Part shown: positions 7,469 to 18,400 of the stretch, piece by piece
How the letters are laid out: each line of letters starts with the position of its first letter
Numbering within the stretch: position 1 is the stretch's first letter
Assembly (NCBI GenBank): GCA_020073465.1
Contig: JAIQFC010000034.1
Span: forward strand, 1 to 40,612
Direction of reading: 5' to 3'
Origin: Terriglobia bacterium
GTDB taxonomy: Bacteria > Acidobacteriota > Terriglobia > Terriglobales > Acidobacteriaceae
Length of the DNA stretch: 40,612 nt
Notes under the pieces: generated by a model
Told to the model about the DNA's origin: nothing
Databases searched by the model: none
Seen by the model: the letters and a program-made list of their open reading frames with translations, nothing else
Position numbers and translations under genes: made by a program

Positions 7469-8326
7469 CTATTGATTGGATTCCATCGGACTTAGCGTCG
7501 AAAGCCCCGGCTTGCGAGACGTTTTCTCTGCGTACATAGCCCGATCCGCTGTATCCAGCATTTCGTCAAGAGTGCTGCCGTCAGTCCATTCAGAGATGCC
7601 AATTGAGAGATTGAGCTCGAAGCGGTCCAGATGTCCTGATTTGTTCCAGTCCAGCAGGTATTTCCTGATACGACGGACCACCTGACGAGCGCCCAGGTCA
7701 CCAGTATCGGCCAGAATTATCAAGAACTCGTCGCCACCATAGCGGACCACAGCGTCCGACCCCCTGACAGAGCTCCTCAACAACGTGGCGACCTCGGCCA
7801 GAACAAAGTCGCCGGTCAGGTGTCCGAATCGGGTGTTCACCTCTTTGAATCGGTCCACGTCGATCAGCATGAAGGTCAGCGGGTTTTGCAGGCGCCGCGC
7901 ATGACTGATGAAGCGGCCCGCCATATCGTCGAGAGACCGGCGGTTATAGACCTCTGTGAGCGGGTCAGTAAAGGACTGCAGGCGGACCAGTTCATTTTGG
8001 ATGGTGCTGGAGATCAGTTTTTGTCTTGTCCGCCGCAGGTCCAGGCGGCGCGTAACCAGATAAGTATTGAGGAGAATGAGGAGAACGAACAGGCTCACCA
8101 CCAGTTGACGTGACACCGCGATCTGGAGATGGACTTCGTCTTGCTTCATAAACGCAGCCGGAGCGATTAAGGCGAGAAACCCAACAGCAATCAAGACTCC
8201 TGCGACGCAAACAATGATCCATAGTTCCCAGTCCCGTTTCTCCAGGGCGGCGAGCTGCTGGGTAACCGCCGAGAACGTATCCTGTGACCTGCTGTCGTTG
8301 GTCATCGAAATCCCAGCCTTAGTCAA
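7469..8326 (-). CDS. Membrane-bound diguanylate cyclase (GGDEF)
   Basis: 285 residues. The TTG at 8326 is preferred because AGGAGG sits 7 bases upstream; an ATG 7 codons later (8305) has no such site. Two membrane helices are at about residues 35-57 (WELWIIVCVAGVLIAVGFLAL) and 70-92, with a short periplasmic loop between, then a coiled linker. The GGDEF domain occupies about 118-280: DPLTEVYNRRSLDD at its start, FMLIDVDRFKEVN for metal and GTP binding, and the active site YGGDEF at about 196-201. RGSD five residues before it is an intact c-di-GMP inhibitory (I) site. It should make c-di-GMP from two GTP at the inner membrane, with feedback control. The next gene upstream on this strand, ending at 8480, is a dual GGDEF-EAL protein. 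Confidence 0.93.
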   Translation of the reverse strand: MTKAGISMTNDSRSQDTFSAVTQQLAALEKRDWELWIIVCVAGVLIAVGFLALIAPAAFMKQDEVHLQIAVSRQLVVSLFVLLILLNTYLVTRRLDLRRTRQKLISSTIQNELVRLQSFTDPLTEVYNRRSLDDMAGRFISHARRLQNPLTFMLIDVDRFKEVNTRFGHLTGDFVLAEVATLLRSSVRGSDAVVRYGGDEFLIILADTGDLGARQVVRRIRKYLLDWNKSGHLDRFELNLSIGISEWTDGSTLDEMLDTADRAMYAEKTSRKPGLSTLSPMESNQ

Positions 8327-8479
8327 AACGTGTCCTCCTGCATCATTACTCAGCGAGTGCAGCCACCCTCCAAAGAGAATATCGCATAGCTTCCTGGCAA
8401 ACCACCGCGAACCAGGTTTGCCCTTTCCGTTGAAGCATGAACCGAACCCAACTTCGCGTCACATCTGCTCGGAGATGCC

Positions 8480-10543
8480 TCATCCCGAGGTCGATGCGGA
8501 GTTTGCTCGAACGCCCGGAATGATTCCAGTTTGGCTGGCTGCCAGTAGCTTCCCGATGGTCTGATGATCGGCAGGTTTTGAGAAAAGATAGCCTTGTGCC
8601 CGTTCGCAGCCGATATGCACCAGCATATCCAGTTGGGCCTGCGTTTCGACCCCTTCGGCGACCACCTTCAGGCCCAGGTTGTGGGCGAGCATGACTATGA
8701 TGCGGACGATTTCGTGAGTCTCCGGATCGCTGTCCATGCGCGACACAAACGCGCGATCGATCTTCAAGGTATCGACACGGAAACCCTGCAGGCGGCTGAG
8801 CGAGGAATAGCCCGTGCCAAAGTCGTCGATGTCCAGACCAACGCCCAGCGCCTTTAGCTGCGAAAGCATGGCAGCAGATCTTTCGGCGTCGGCCATGGCG
8901 ATAGTTTCCGTAATCTCCAGATCTACGCAGTGGGGATCCATACCGCCTTGCTCAAGAAGCTGGCTGATCTGGGAAGGCAGATCGGCCTGCGCGAACTGTT
9001 TGGGGCTGATGTTGACGCTGAGAGAAAGAGGCGGGTCCGAGGGAAAGAGTTGCTGCCATGCGCGAAGCTGCTGGCAGGCCTCGGGCAGCATTTGCTGGTT
9101 AATGGAGAGGATGATCCCGGTTTCGTTGGCGACCGGGATGAAATCGTTCGGCATCACCATTCCTTCGGGGCGTTGCCAGCGCGATAACGCTTCGAATCCA
9201 ACAATCTTCCCGTCGCTCAAGGAAACGATCGGCTGGTAGTAGACGCGGAACTCTCTGCGTTCGACTCCCTTACGCAAGTCGGTCTCGAGCTGCAGACGCT
9301 TGAGAGCGCCGGCGTGCATCGCGTTGTCGAATACCTCACAGCGAGCTTTTCCGGTGTTCTTGGCGCGGTACATGGCGATCTCGGCGTCGCGGAGCACACC
9401 TTGCGCCTCGGTACTCGTATTGCTGCTGAAGGCTATACCGATGCTTGCTGTGACTACGATCTCGTGACCATCCACATCAAAGGGAGTGGCTAGCTTTTCT
9501 CGAATCCGCTCGGCGACGCGAATGGCGTCGCTCGGGTCGCGCAGTTCTTCTGCGAGCACCACGAATTCGTCTCCTCCCGGTCTGGCCAGGGTATTGTCGC
9601 CAAAGCTAGCCTGATCATCCTCGCTTTGTTGCGGGCGAGAAACCGTATCGGCACGGCGCAGGCAGGCGGTGAGGCGCCGGGCGATCTGGATCAGCAGGGC
9701 ATCACCGGCGGGGTGTCCTAGACTGTCATTGACCACCTTGAATCCATCGATGTCGATGAAAAGAAGCGCGAACCTGAAATCGACATGGCGACGAGAAATG
9801 ACCAGAGCCCGCCCGAGACGGTCGAGGAGAAGCGTACGATTCGCCAGGTTGGTCAAGCCATCATGAAAGGCGTTGTGCGCCAAAGCTTCCTCGGCGCGCT
9901 TACGCTCGGTGATGTCGCGGTTCACGACAACCAGACCTTCGGTTTTGCCATCTGCACTGCAAATGACGCTCGCCGTGGATTCCAAAACGCGCCATGAGCC
10001 GTCCTTGTGCAGGATCCGATACTCGAGCCGCTCTCCGCAGCCGGTGATGCGAGCTTTCTCCGCCGCCCCCTGCACTCGGGCCCGATCGTCTGGATGAATC
10101 TGTTCCAGTGGCGACGTCGTGTTCAGTTCGTCCTGGCTGTAGCCGAGAACTTTCTGATAGGCGGGGCTGTTGTAGATCCGACGCCCCTCCCGGTCGATTA
10201 CCGCGATCATGTCCGCAGCATTTTCGCTGATGAGTTGGAAGAGGCGATCGCGCTCCGCCAGTTGGCGGCGCACGCGTTGCAGCTGAAAGTGCTGATAAAT
10301 GGTGTAAATGTCGAACAGAAGGACCAACGCAGTCAGTCCCCGAACCCACTCCCGCAGGTTCAAAGCATAGACTCTGTCGGTGTACAGATGAGACCCGGGA
10401 AAGGTCAGCGAAAGAATGGCAAACGTCAGAACCAGAGTGACGGCTACAGCGAAGCCCCAAAGCCACCACTCCCGTCCTTCGACTTGGCGAATTGGAGGCA
10501 GAGCGGGTTGAGTGTGATTCGCGAGTTCAGTTTGAGACTTCAC
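8480..10543 (-). CDS. Membrane PAS-GGDEF-EAL protein (c-di-GMP turnover)
   Basis: 687 residues. Two membrane helices (about 28-50 and 67-85) flank a short periplasmic loop. A PAS domain (about 100-216) carries IYNSPAYQKVLGYSQDEL and the PAC end VVVNRDITERKRAEEAL. The GGDEF domain follows (about 218-400), with its motif RPGGDEF near 321-327. The EAL domain (about 412-665) has FEALSRW at about 449-455, NISPKQF, LEITET, DDFGTGYSSL and EGVE, so the metal-binding and catalytic residues of a phosphodiesterase are all present. About 20 residues (SRPQQSEDDQASFGDN and neighbours) are inserted between RRAD and GGDEF, which moves the usual inhibitory site away from the active site. Both activities look possible; hydrolysis is the better supported. 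The PAS domain probably senses a small ligand or redox state. Confidence 0.93.
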   Translation of the reverse strand: MKSQTELANHTQPALPPIRQVEGREWWLWGFAVAVTLVLTFAILSLTFPGSHLYTDRVYALNLREWVRGLTALVLLFDIYTIYQHFQLQRVRRQLAERDRLFQLISENAADMIAVIDREGRRIYNSPAYQKVLGYSQDELNTTSPLEQIHPDDRARVQGAAEKARITGCGERLEYRILHKDGSWRVLESTASVICSADGKTEGLVVVNRDITERKRAEEALAHNAFHDGLTNLANRTLLLDRLGRALVISRRHVDFRFALLFIDIDGFKVVNDSLGHPAGDALLIQIARRLTACLRRADTVSRPQQSEDDQASFGDNTLARPGGDEFVVLAEELRDPSDAIRVAERIREKLATPFDVDGHEIVVTASIGIAFSSNTSTEAQGVLRDAEIAMYRAKNTGKARCEVFDNAMHAGALKRLQLETDLRKGVERREFRVYYQPIVSLSDGKIVGFEALSRWQRPEGMVMPNDFIPVANETGIILSINQQMLPEACQQLRAWQQLFPSDPPLSLSVNISPKQFAQADLPSQISQLLEQGGMDPHCVDLEITETIAMADAERSAAMLSQLKALGVGLDIDDFGTGYSSLSRLQGFRVDTLKIDRAFVSRMDSDPETHEIVRIIVMLAHNLGLKVVAEGVETQAQLDMLVHIGCERAQGYLFSKPADHQTIGKLLAASQTGIIPGVRANSASTSG

Positions 10544-10944
10544 GTTTTCGCCACCTATTTGATCCAGTGAGATGAACCTCTAGCCGCTTGCCTGCTGGGT
10601 CGTCGCCCGAGGATCAAGTCGCTCGCCGCGGGATTAAGCAGGCCGCGGGAGCGGGACTGGCCACTACGGACACAACTGCACATGCTGGCTCGCCGGGCGC
10701 CGGCCCGACATAAAGACAGCTCCCCCCTGACTTCCTCGTGCACTCGAATGGCCACACTTGCTCGCGTAAGTGGCGTGTTTCGTTGGCCCTGCTGGGCAAA
10801 CCTTTGGGTGACGTGTGTCCTAAATCAGGAAGTGTCTCGTATGGGAACACCCAAGGTGGTAGTTTCAAGCGGCGCGGCGAGTCCTAGCGGGACCGGACTC
10901 CAAGACGAAGGCGGCTGACTTGCGTGACGAGGTTTCCGTACTGG
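10544..10944. other. Non-coding gap between c-di-GMP gene and sigma-54 regulator
   Basis: About 400 bases holding the promoter of the PAS-GGDEF-EAL gene and the 3' end of the sigma-54 regulator transcript. Frames here have no recognisable protein pattern or ribosome site. I see no clear hairpin terminator. Confidence 0.4.
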
Positions 10945-12324
<1,380 letters not shown>

Positions 12325-12809
12325 TTGCCAACCAACGGGAATTGCTCTCTTCTTATGGATTTAGAGGATCTTACGCAATTAAGAAGGCAAGGGCGGAAAT
12401 GTCTCTGCTGCTTATAACCCACACCGCCAACCTCGCCTTTTCACGGGACCAATTCCAGCTCAAAAAAGGAACCGAGTCGGGTCGGGGAAAGCGCTAATAA
12501 AACGCTTTATCTCAAGAAATGACATCCTAGTCAATAGCAAGCTGAGAGTTTTTACGAAAGCCGAACAGACCTGTCAAGAAAGCCGAACACGAGGGAATAA
12601 AGTAGGAAGAAGTGTTTGCTCTTTCCTCCAGGCATGACGTTTCTCGGATTCTTCCCCCAGCGACTGTCCGTTCTGGAGACACTATCGCGACGTCAGACTG
12701 TCGGCTCATTTTCTTGTGACAACCGGCGCAGTGCATAACACGCACGACCAAAACAGGTTAGCTCTTAGCACTCACTTTGGTGATGAACGTGCCGTCGTGG
12801 ACGGGCATT
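12325..12809. other. Divergent promoter region
   Basis: About 485 bases between the divergently transcribed sigma-54 regulator (-) and the PilZ gene (+). It is more A/T-rich than its neighbours and includes two copies of GAAAGCCGAACA 23 bases apart near 12558 and 12581, which could be a tandem binding site. A 74-codon minus frame here contains CAGCH but no other cytochrome features. Confidence 0.4.
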
Positions 12810-13544
12810 ATGACAACCCAAGTTCGCCTCGATGGCCTTCTGTTCAGCAATGACACGCAAGTTCTCTGCGTCATGAACCAGATTCTCAGCAATTTCGCCA
12901 TCGAGACGGAGGTTTGCAGCGAACTGGGCTCCGCTCTGGACGCGGTAACTCACCGACGGCTTGATGCCGTGATTGTGGACTGGGAGGAGTCGTACGATCC
13001 CACCCGCATCGTACGCGCCGCCCGCAAGTCGTCTCCGAACAGCAACTCGACCATCGTGGCGCTGGTCAATGCCGGTTCAGAAACGCACGCTCTGCTGGTT
13101 GGGGCGAATTTTATGATCCACAAGCCCGCCGACATCGACCATGCCGGACGTTGCATGCGGGCCGCCTACGGCACCATGCTCCAGAACCGGAGACGCGCAG
13201 CTCGCGTGCCAGTCGACATTCCCGTAACCGCCAGGGTTGCCGAACTCGGGGCTATCGAGGCCAGAATCAGTGATCTCAGCGTAGGTGGGTTGGCTCTACA
13301 CTGTGGGCAGCCACTGCAGATCAATCGGGAGGTGTTGGCACACTTCACTCTTCCAGGCTGCACCGACTTGATTCACGTAACCGGCAGAGTTGTGAACGCC
13401 AATGGCACAGGGCGGGCGGGATTGCGCTTCTCGTTTGTTCCCGAGGAGGATCTGGCCCTTCTCGAGAATTGGCTGGCAGTCGAGCTGGCGAAATTGGAGA
13501 AAGCAGAGATGCCTACCGACTATGCACAGAACTACAGCGACTGA
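12810..13544 (+). CDS. Pseudo-receiver-PilZ protein (c-di-GMP effector), copy 1
   Basis: 244 residues from the ATG at 12810, preferred over in-frame TTG/ATG codons at 12777 and 12783 because the paralogue at 20092 begins the same distance before its first strand. Residues 1-125 fold like a receiver: LLFSNDTQVLCVMNQIL, then VIVDWEESYD with an Asp at the phospho-acceptor strand, and IHKPAD near the end. The usual pair of acidic residues at the N-terminus is missing (SND), so phosphorylation is doubtful. Residues 135-235 are a PilZ domain with RRRAAR (RxxxR) and DLSVGG (DxSxxG), both needed for c-di-GMP binding. It overlaps the REC-GGDEF gene by 23 bases, so effector and cyclase are translationally linked. 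Likely a cytoplasmic c-di-GMP receptor; its target is unknown. Confidence 0.82.
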   Translation: MTTQVRLDGLLFSNDTQVLCVMNQILSNFAIETEVCSELGSALDAVTHRRLDAVIVDWEESYDPTRIVRAARKSSPNSNSTIVALVNAGSETHALLVGANFMIHKPADIDHAGRCMRAAYGTMLQNRRRAARVPVDIPVTARVAELGAIEARISDLSVGGLALHCGQPLQINREVLAHFTLPGCTDLIHVTGRVVNANGTGRAGLRFSFVPEEDLALLENWLAVELAKLEKAEMPTDYAQNYSD

Positions 13545-14517
13545 TCGAAGCAGTGACCTACTCACGAGACCGGCTGCTGTCAAAATCCTGCTGGCTGAAG
13601 ATTCCGCGATCTATCGGCACTTGATCGAGACCCACCTTAAGGATTGGGGCTTCGATTTTGTGTGCGCCAGGGACGGCAAAGCGGCGTGGAAGCTGCTGGG
13701 ACAGCAGGATGCGCCCAAGCTAGCCCTGCTCGACTGGGTACTCCCCGAGATGGACGGAGTGGAACTCTGCCGGCGGCTTCGTGGCCGACCGGAGGATGCA
13801 CCATACACCTATACGATCCTGCTCACGGCCAAGAGCAAGAAGCAAGAAATGCTCGAAGCCATGGACGCTGGGGCCGATGACTTTCTTGCAAAACCATTCG
13901 ACCCACCCGAACTCAAAGCGCGATTGATGGTCGGCAAAAGGATCGTCGAACTGCAACGGAAGCTCGTTTCCGCAAACGACGCGCTGCATTTTGCCGCCTC
14001 CCATGACTTCCTGACCGGCGCCTGGAACCGTGCTGAAATTCATGGCTTTCTGCAACGCGAGTTGGCTCGTGCCCGGCGTGACGCCACCCCCGTGGGGATC
14101 GTTCTGGCCGACGTGGACTACTTCAAGAAAGTGAACGACCAGCTCGGGCATGAGGCGGGAGACTGTGTTCTAAAAGAGATCGCCAAACGGCTCACCGGCA
14201 GTCTCCGCGAATACGATGGCGTCGGGCGGTACGGTGGGGAAGAGTTTCTGCTGGTCATTCCGGGCTGCGATCTGGCCACCACGGTACGACGAGCCAATCA
14301 GATCAGGGAATTAATCTCCGGCAAACCTATTCCCACCCCCGCTGGGGCGACGACCGTTACTGTGAGCATGGGGGCTACGGTGGCGGATTCGTCCACGAAT
14401 TCGGATCAACTGGTTCATCGTGCCGATATGGCCCTCTATCAGGCTAAGCACAACGGAAGAAATCGAGTGGAACATGCCGCTGCTGCCCCGGTTGCGTTAG
14501 CCGCAGGACACTCCTGA
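13522..14517 (+). CDS. Response regulator with diguanylate cyclase output (REC-GGDEF)
   Basis: 331 residues from the ATG at 13522, inside the 3' end of the PilZ gene; no better start exists before the receiver. The receiver (about 20-140) has AEDS, phospho-acceptor Asp71 in ALLDWVLPEMDG, the switch Thr in ILLTAKS and the conserved Lys in DFLAKPFDPPELKARL. A short helix (RIVELQRKLVSAND) links to the GGDEF domain (about 160-325), with VLADVDYFKKVND and the active site GGEEF at 238-242. REYD five residues upstream is an intact inhibitory site. The layout is that of WspR/PleD-type cyclases activated by phosphorylation. The cognate kinase is not in the window. Confidence 0.94.
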   Translation: MHRTTATDRSSDLLTRPAAVKILLAEDSAIYRHLIETHLKDWGFDFVCARDGKAAWKLLGQQDAPKLALLDWVLPEMDGVELCRRLRGRPEDAPYTYTILLTAKSKKQEMLEAMDAGADDFLAKPFDPPELKARLMVGKRIVELQRKLVSANDALHFAASHDFLTGAWNRAEIHGFLQRELARARRDATPVGIVLADVDYFKKVNDQLGHEAGDCVLKEIAKRLTGSLREYDGVGRYGGEEFLLVIPGCDLATTVRRANQIRELISGKPIPTPAGATTVTVSMGATVADSSTNSDQLVHRADMALYQAKHNGRNRVEHAAAAPVALAAGHS

Positions 14518-14626
14518 TCGTTTCACGGCAGCGACGGGGCCGCGGGGGACGCGAGTTTGTTCCCTTCGAAACCAAGAAACTGGGAAGCCGCTATTCTTCC
14601 TGTGCTGTTCATTGCCGCAAGATGAG

Positions 14627-14851
14627 TTACGACCCCGTTTCCCCCTTCAATGAGGGCCGCGTGGAGGAGAATTTCTCCTCAGGCAGTTGTTCTTTTGGAT
14701 CTGGAAACAGCAGTTCTAGAAGTTCGCGCGCACTTCGGTCCCCGTGCCAGGCATGGCCCACCAAAAACAGCGATCCCTGTTCGGCGCCGAGCTTTCGGAC
14801 CCGTGGAGGTGCATAAGTCCTCTTCAAAGCGTGACTCGTCGGGGGCGCCAC
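14627..14851 (-). CDS. Small hypothetical protein
   Basis: A 74-residue frame with GTG at 14851; a TTG at 14827 would give a shorter start LKRTYAPPRVRKLGAEQ. The core (YAPPRVRKL, then LFLVGHAWHGDRSARELL, then LLFPDPKE) has the organised pattern 'Y-x-P-P-x-V-x-x-L...hydrophobic-GHA...LLEL-FP' that I associate with small acidobacterial proteins of unknown function beginning KxYxxPxLxxLTPEQA. It has no signal peptide or membrane segment. It is convergent with the REC-GGDEF gene. There is no strong ribosome site, so it could be a chance frame; the protein-like composition argues for a gene. Confidence 0.42.
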   Translation of the reverse strand: MAPPTSHALKRTYAPPRVRKLGAEQGSLFLVGHAWHGDRSARELLELLFPDPKEQLPEEKFSSTRPSLKGETGS

Positions 14852-15449
14852 AACTGCATTTTCGCGTCAGACCAATTTGACCGAACTCTGAGCTACATCT
14901 TGCGCGATGTCGATTCTGTTACAAAATCCGAACTTCGACCGGGCTGAACACGTCCTATTCCCCTCTCCTATGTCGCCAACCACCCCGCCAAAACATACAT
15001 GCCTCTACCACATATGATGTTTTAGTCGGGAAACTGCGAGCTAGAGCGCCGATATTTCGCCACTACGCAACTGGGGGCCTGCGAAAATCGGGATATCGGT
15101 GGTGTTTCTTCCGTGTAGTGAGTTTTCGCAACACTAGGCACCAATTGTGCGCACTAAAGGCCGGGGTGTTCGACTTTGGAACACTATTCCCGAATAGAGA
15201 CAGCATCCACGCAACACAGGCCCAGCCACCTTCATCGGATCCCGTCAGTAAGTCGCATCCTCACCTGATTTTGCGAGATGTTCTTGCGAATCCCATGATT
15301 CGGAAGAGGGTTTGCACTCTCTCTAGTTGCGGTGAGTTTCGTTGTTGTAACCCATCCTCCCAGACACCGCGCGATGTTCTCGTGGTTTTGCGGCCGGCAG
15401 TTAGACGAACGTCTGTCCGGGCCGCCTGGGCGAGTGCGGGGGAGTGAAG
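14852..15449. other. Long non-coding leader of the SBBP-repeat gene
   Basis: About 600 bases of A/T-richer sequence with no convincing frame. AGGCACCAATTGTGC at 15136-15150 keeps the GG/GC dinucleotides at the 10-base spacing of a sigma-54 -24/-12 promoter and matches about 8 of the 11 specified positions of TGGCACG-N4-TTGC. It would make a leader of about 300 bases for the gene at 15450. The match is weak and alone. Confidence 0.3.
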
Positions 15450-18400
15450 ATGCAACTGAGCAGTGTCACGAGGGTTCTCTTGTTGCTCGCAATGGCGCCC
15501 CTGGCGTGCCATGCACAGCAGTCGGCAGCCCAACGGAAACAAGCCGAGGCAAACTACGGCCATTTGCCGTTGACCTTCGAAGCCAACCAGGGCCAAACCG
15601 ATCCCCAGGTGAAGTTTCTCTCGCGGGGCAAAGGATACACCGCATACCTTACCGCCGGTGGCATGGTCCTTTCTTTGCGGCCGGCCGGAAGCTTGGTAAA
15701 TCCGCAGACGAATCGCGTTTATGCAACCAACAAACCCCAATCCCAGGCTGCGACCCTTCAGTTCACATTGGTAGGGGGAAATCGTAACGCACTGGTTGTC
15801 GGCGAGGATCCGCAACCCGGAAGAGTGAACTACTTTATCGGAAACAACCCCGCGAAGTGGCACACCAACGTGCCCATGTACAAGAGCGTGCGCAGCAGGA
15901 ATATCTATCCCGGTATCGACCTGGTGTACTACGGCAATAATCGCCAGCTTGAATACGATTTTGAAGTCTCGCCTGGCGCCGATCCCAACAAGATCCAGTT
16001 TGAAATCAAAGGCGCTCGCCGGATCAGAGTCGACCGCGATGGTGACCTCGTTTTGGAAACAGGTAGCGGGACTCTTCGTTTCAAGAGCCCGGTCGTGTAT
16101 CAGGAGTTGAATGGCCAGCGCATTCCGGTAGGTGGTCAATATCTCCTGCGCGATGCGAGCCACATCGTCTTTCAGGTTCCCCAGTACGAGCGAAGCCGGC
16201 CACTGGTGATCGACCCGGTACTGGTCTACTCCACCTACCTTGGCGGAAGTGGCACCGACCAACCTCGAGGAATCGTGGTTGATAGTGCGGGCAGTGTCTA
16301 CGTGGCTGGCTACACGGATTCAGCGGATTTCCCACTCAGCACCCTGGGCTCACTTCCGGCCCCTGCCACGCACGTGTTTGTGGCCAAGCTGGATGCAACT
16401 GGATCCAATCTCGTGTACGCCGACTACCTTGGCGGCAACAGTGCCGACTACGGTTATGCGCTAGCACTGGATAGCGCAAATGATGTGTGCGTCACCGGCA
16501 GCACCGCATCCAGTGATTTTCCCGTAGTCAATCCCTATCAGGCGTCGTACCCCGGTGCGTTTAACGCGTTCCTGAGCAAGATTTCCCCCAGCGGTTCATC
16601 GCTTCTGTATTCAACCTATCTCGGAGGAAATGGTTCCGACATTCCATCCAGCATCGTGGTTGACGGCACGGGAAATATCATCCTCGGTGGAAATACGTCG
16701 TCTACGAATTTTCCCGTAGCCAATGCTTATCAGGCCACAGTGTCTCCCAACCAGGGTGGCATGTACGGAAATTACGGTTTCCTGACCAAATTCAGTCCGG
16801 ACGGATCATCTCTGGTGTATTCCACATATTTCGGTGGCAGTTCGAACGTGCCGTTCAACTGTGGAGGGAGCCCCTGCTGGCCTCAACCGGTCAGCACCAT
16901 CAATGGAATGGTGGTAGATACTGCCGGCAATACCTACGCTGCAGGCACCACGAACACCTACGACTTCCCGGTGACATCTGGAGCATATCTCGGCTCTGAC
17001 TCGACCCCACTGAATGGCAACGTGGGATTCGTGAGCAAGTTCAGCAACTCCGGAAGCCTGCAGTATTCAACCTATTTCTACGAATCCAGCGGTCTGCTGA
17101 CCAATATCAACGCGATCACCGTAGATGGTTCCGGTTCCGCATATATAACGGGGGTCGCGATCAGCGACGGGACATTCCCACTCACCTCTACCAGCATATG
17201 TGACCCCGCTGTCTATGGGTGGGGGTGTGGCTACGGTTTTGTCACCAAGTTCGACCCGACGGGGTCCACTCTGTCGTATTCCACATTTCTTGGCCCGAAC
17301 AACTATGCGAATCCCTCGTCGGTGTTAACCGACGCGAACAATGATGCGTATGTTCTGGCATCCACCTCCAGCGGTTCATTCGGTACCGTGAACCCGGTTG
17401 AACCTTACACGAACGGATCTGACGTCCTGCTGGTGGAAATTGATCCAACCGGCACATCCCAGCTCTGGGCTACCTACCTCGGCGGAAATCTGGACGACAA
17501 TGCCGCGGGAATTTCTTTTGACTCCAGCGGCAATCTGTACGTTACCGGTTCGACCAGTTCGACCGATTTCCCGACGACCGCGGTAGCCTTCCAGAACATA
17601 CTCGGAGGAAATACAGACGCATTCGTGGTCAAAATTGCTCCGAACACGGCACCGTCAGTAACCATCACTCCGGCCGTCCTGCAGTACGCCATGCAGCAAG
17701 TCGGCTCCACCAGCCAGCCTCAACAGAGCCTTCTCCGCAACATTGGCGATTCGGCATTGTCCATCTCGTCAATTTCGGGTTCGGGAGACTTTGCTGAAAC
17801 CGATGACTGTGGAACGAGCCTGGCCGCAGCTGGTTCTTGTACCGTCTCGGTGACCTTTACCCCCGCCGCGGCGGGGCATCGTACCGGATCAATCTCTATT
17901 AAGGATGATGCGGCAGGATCGCCCCACCTTATTAACCTGAGCGGCGACGCCTACACGGGTGCCGCCGCCGCCCTCAACCCTTCGAGTCTGGTCTTCCCCA
18001 ACACGCAACTCGGAAGTTCCAGCGCAGCACAGAGCATTTCCTTCTCGAGCACCGGGAGCGCGGCATTGCACATCAGCGGCATTCAGGTGAACGGAGATTA
18101 CAGCCAGACCAACGACTGTCCCGCTACTCTCGCCGTGGGAGCCTCCTGTACGACCAATCTCACTTTCACTCCGACGGCTTCTGGATCCCGCAGCGGAACC
18201 CTGACGATCAATGATGATGCCGACGCCAATCCCCAAACTGCGCAGCTCACGGGAACGGGATCAGATTTCAGCCTGACCGCTTCCCCCGGCAGCAGCATCG
18301 TGAAGAGTGGATCGACAGCAACCTACGTGCTGACTCTGGCTTCAGTGGGCGGGTCGTTCACGAACGCGGTCAACTTAAGCTGTGGTGGGCTGCCTGCTAA

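Noticed and set aside
12527..12751. Minus frame with a CAGCH cytochrome-type motif
   Set aside because: One motif, no signal peptide, no axial Met region and no ribosome site; it lies in a divergent promoter region.
15261..16262. 333-codon minus frame under the SBBP gene
   Set aside because: Shadow of a strongly coding gene on the other strand; no family pattern or ribosome site.
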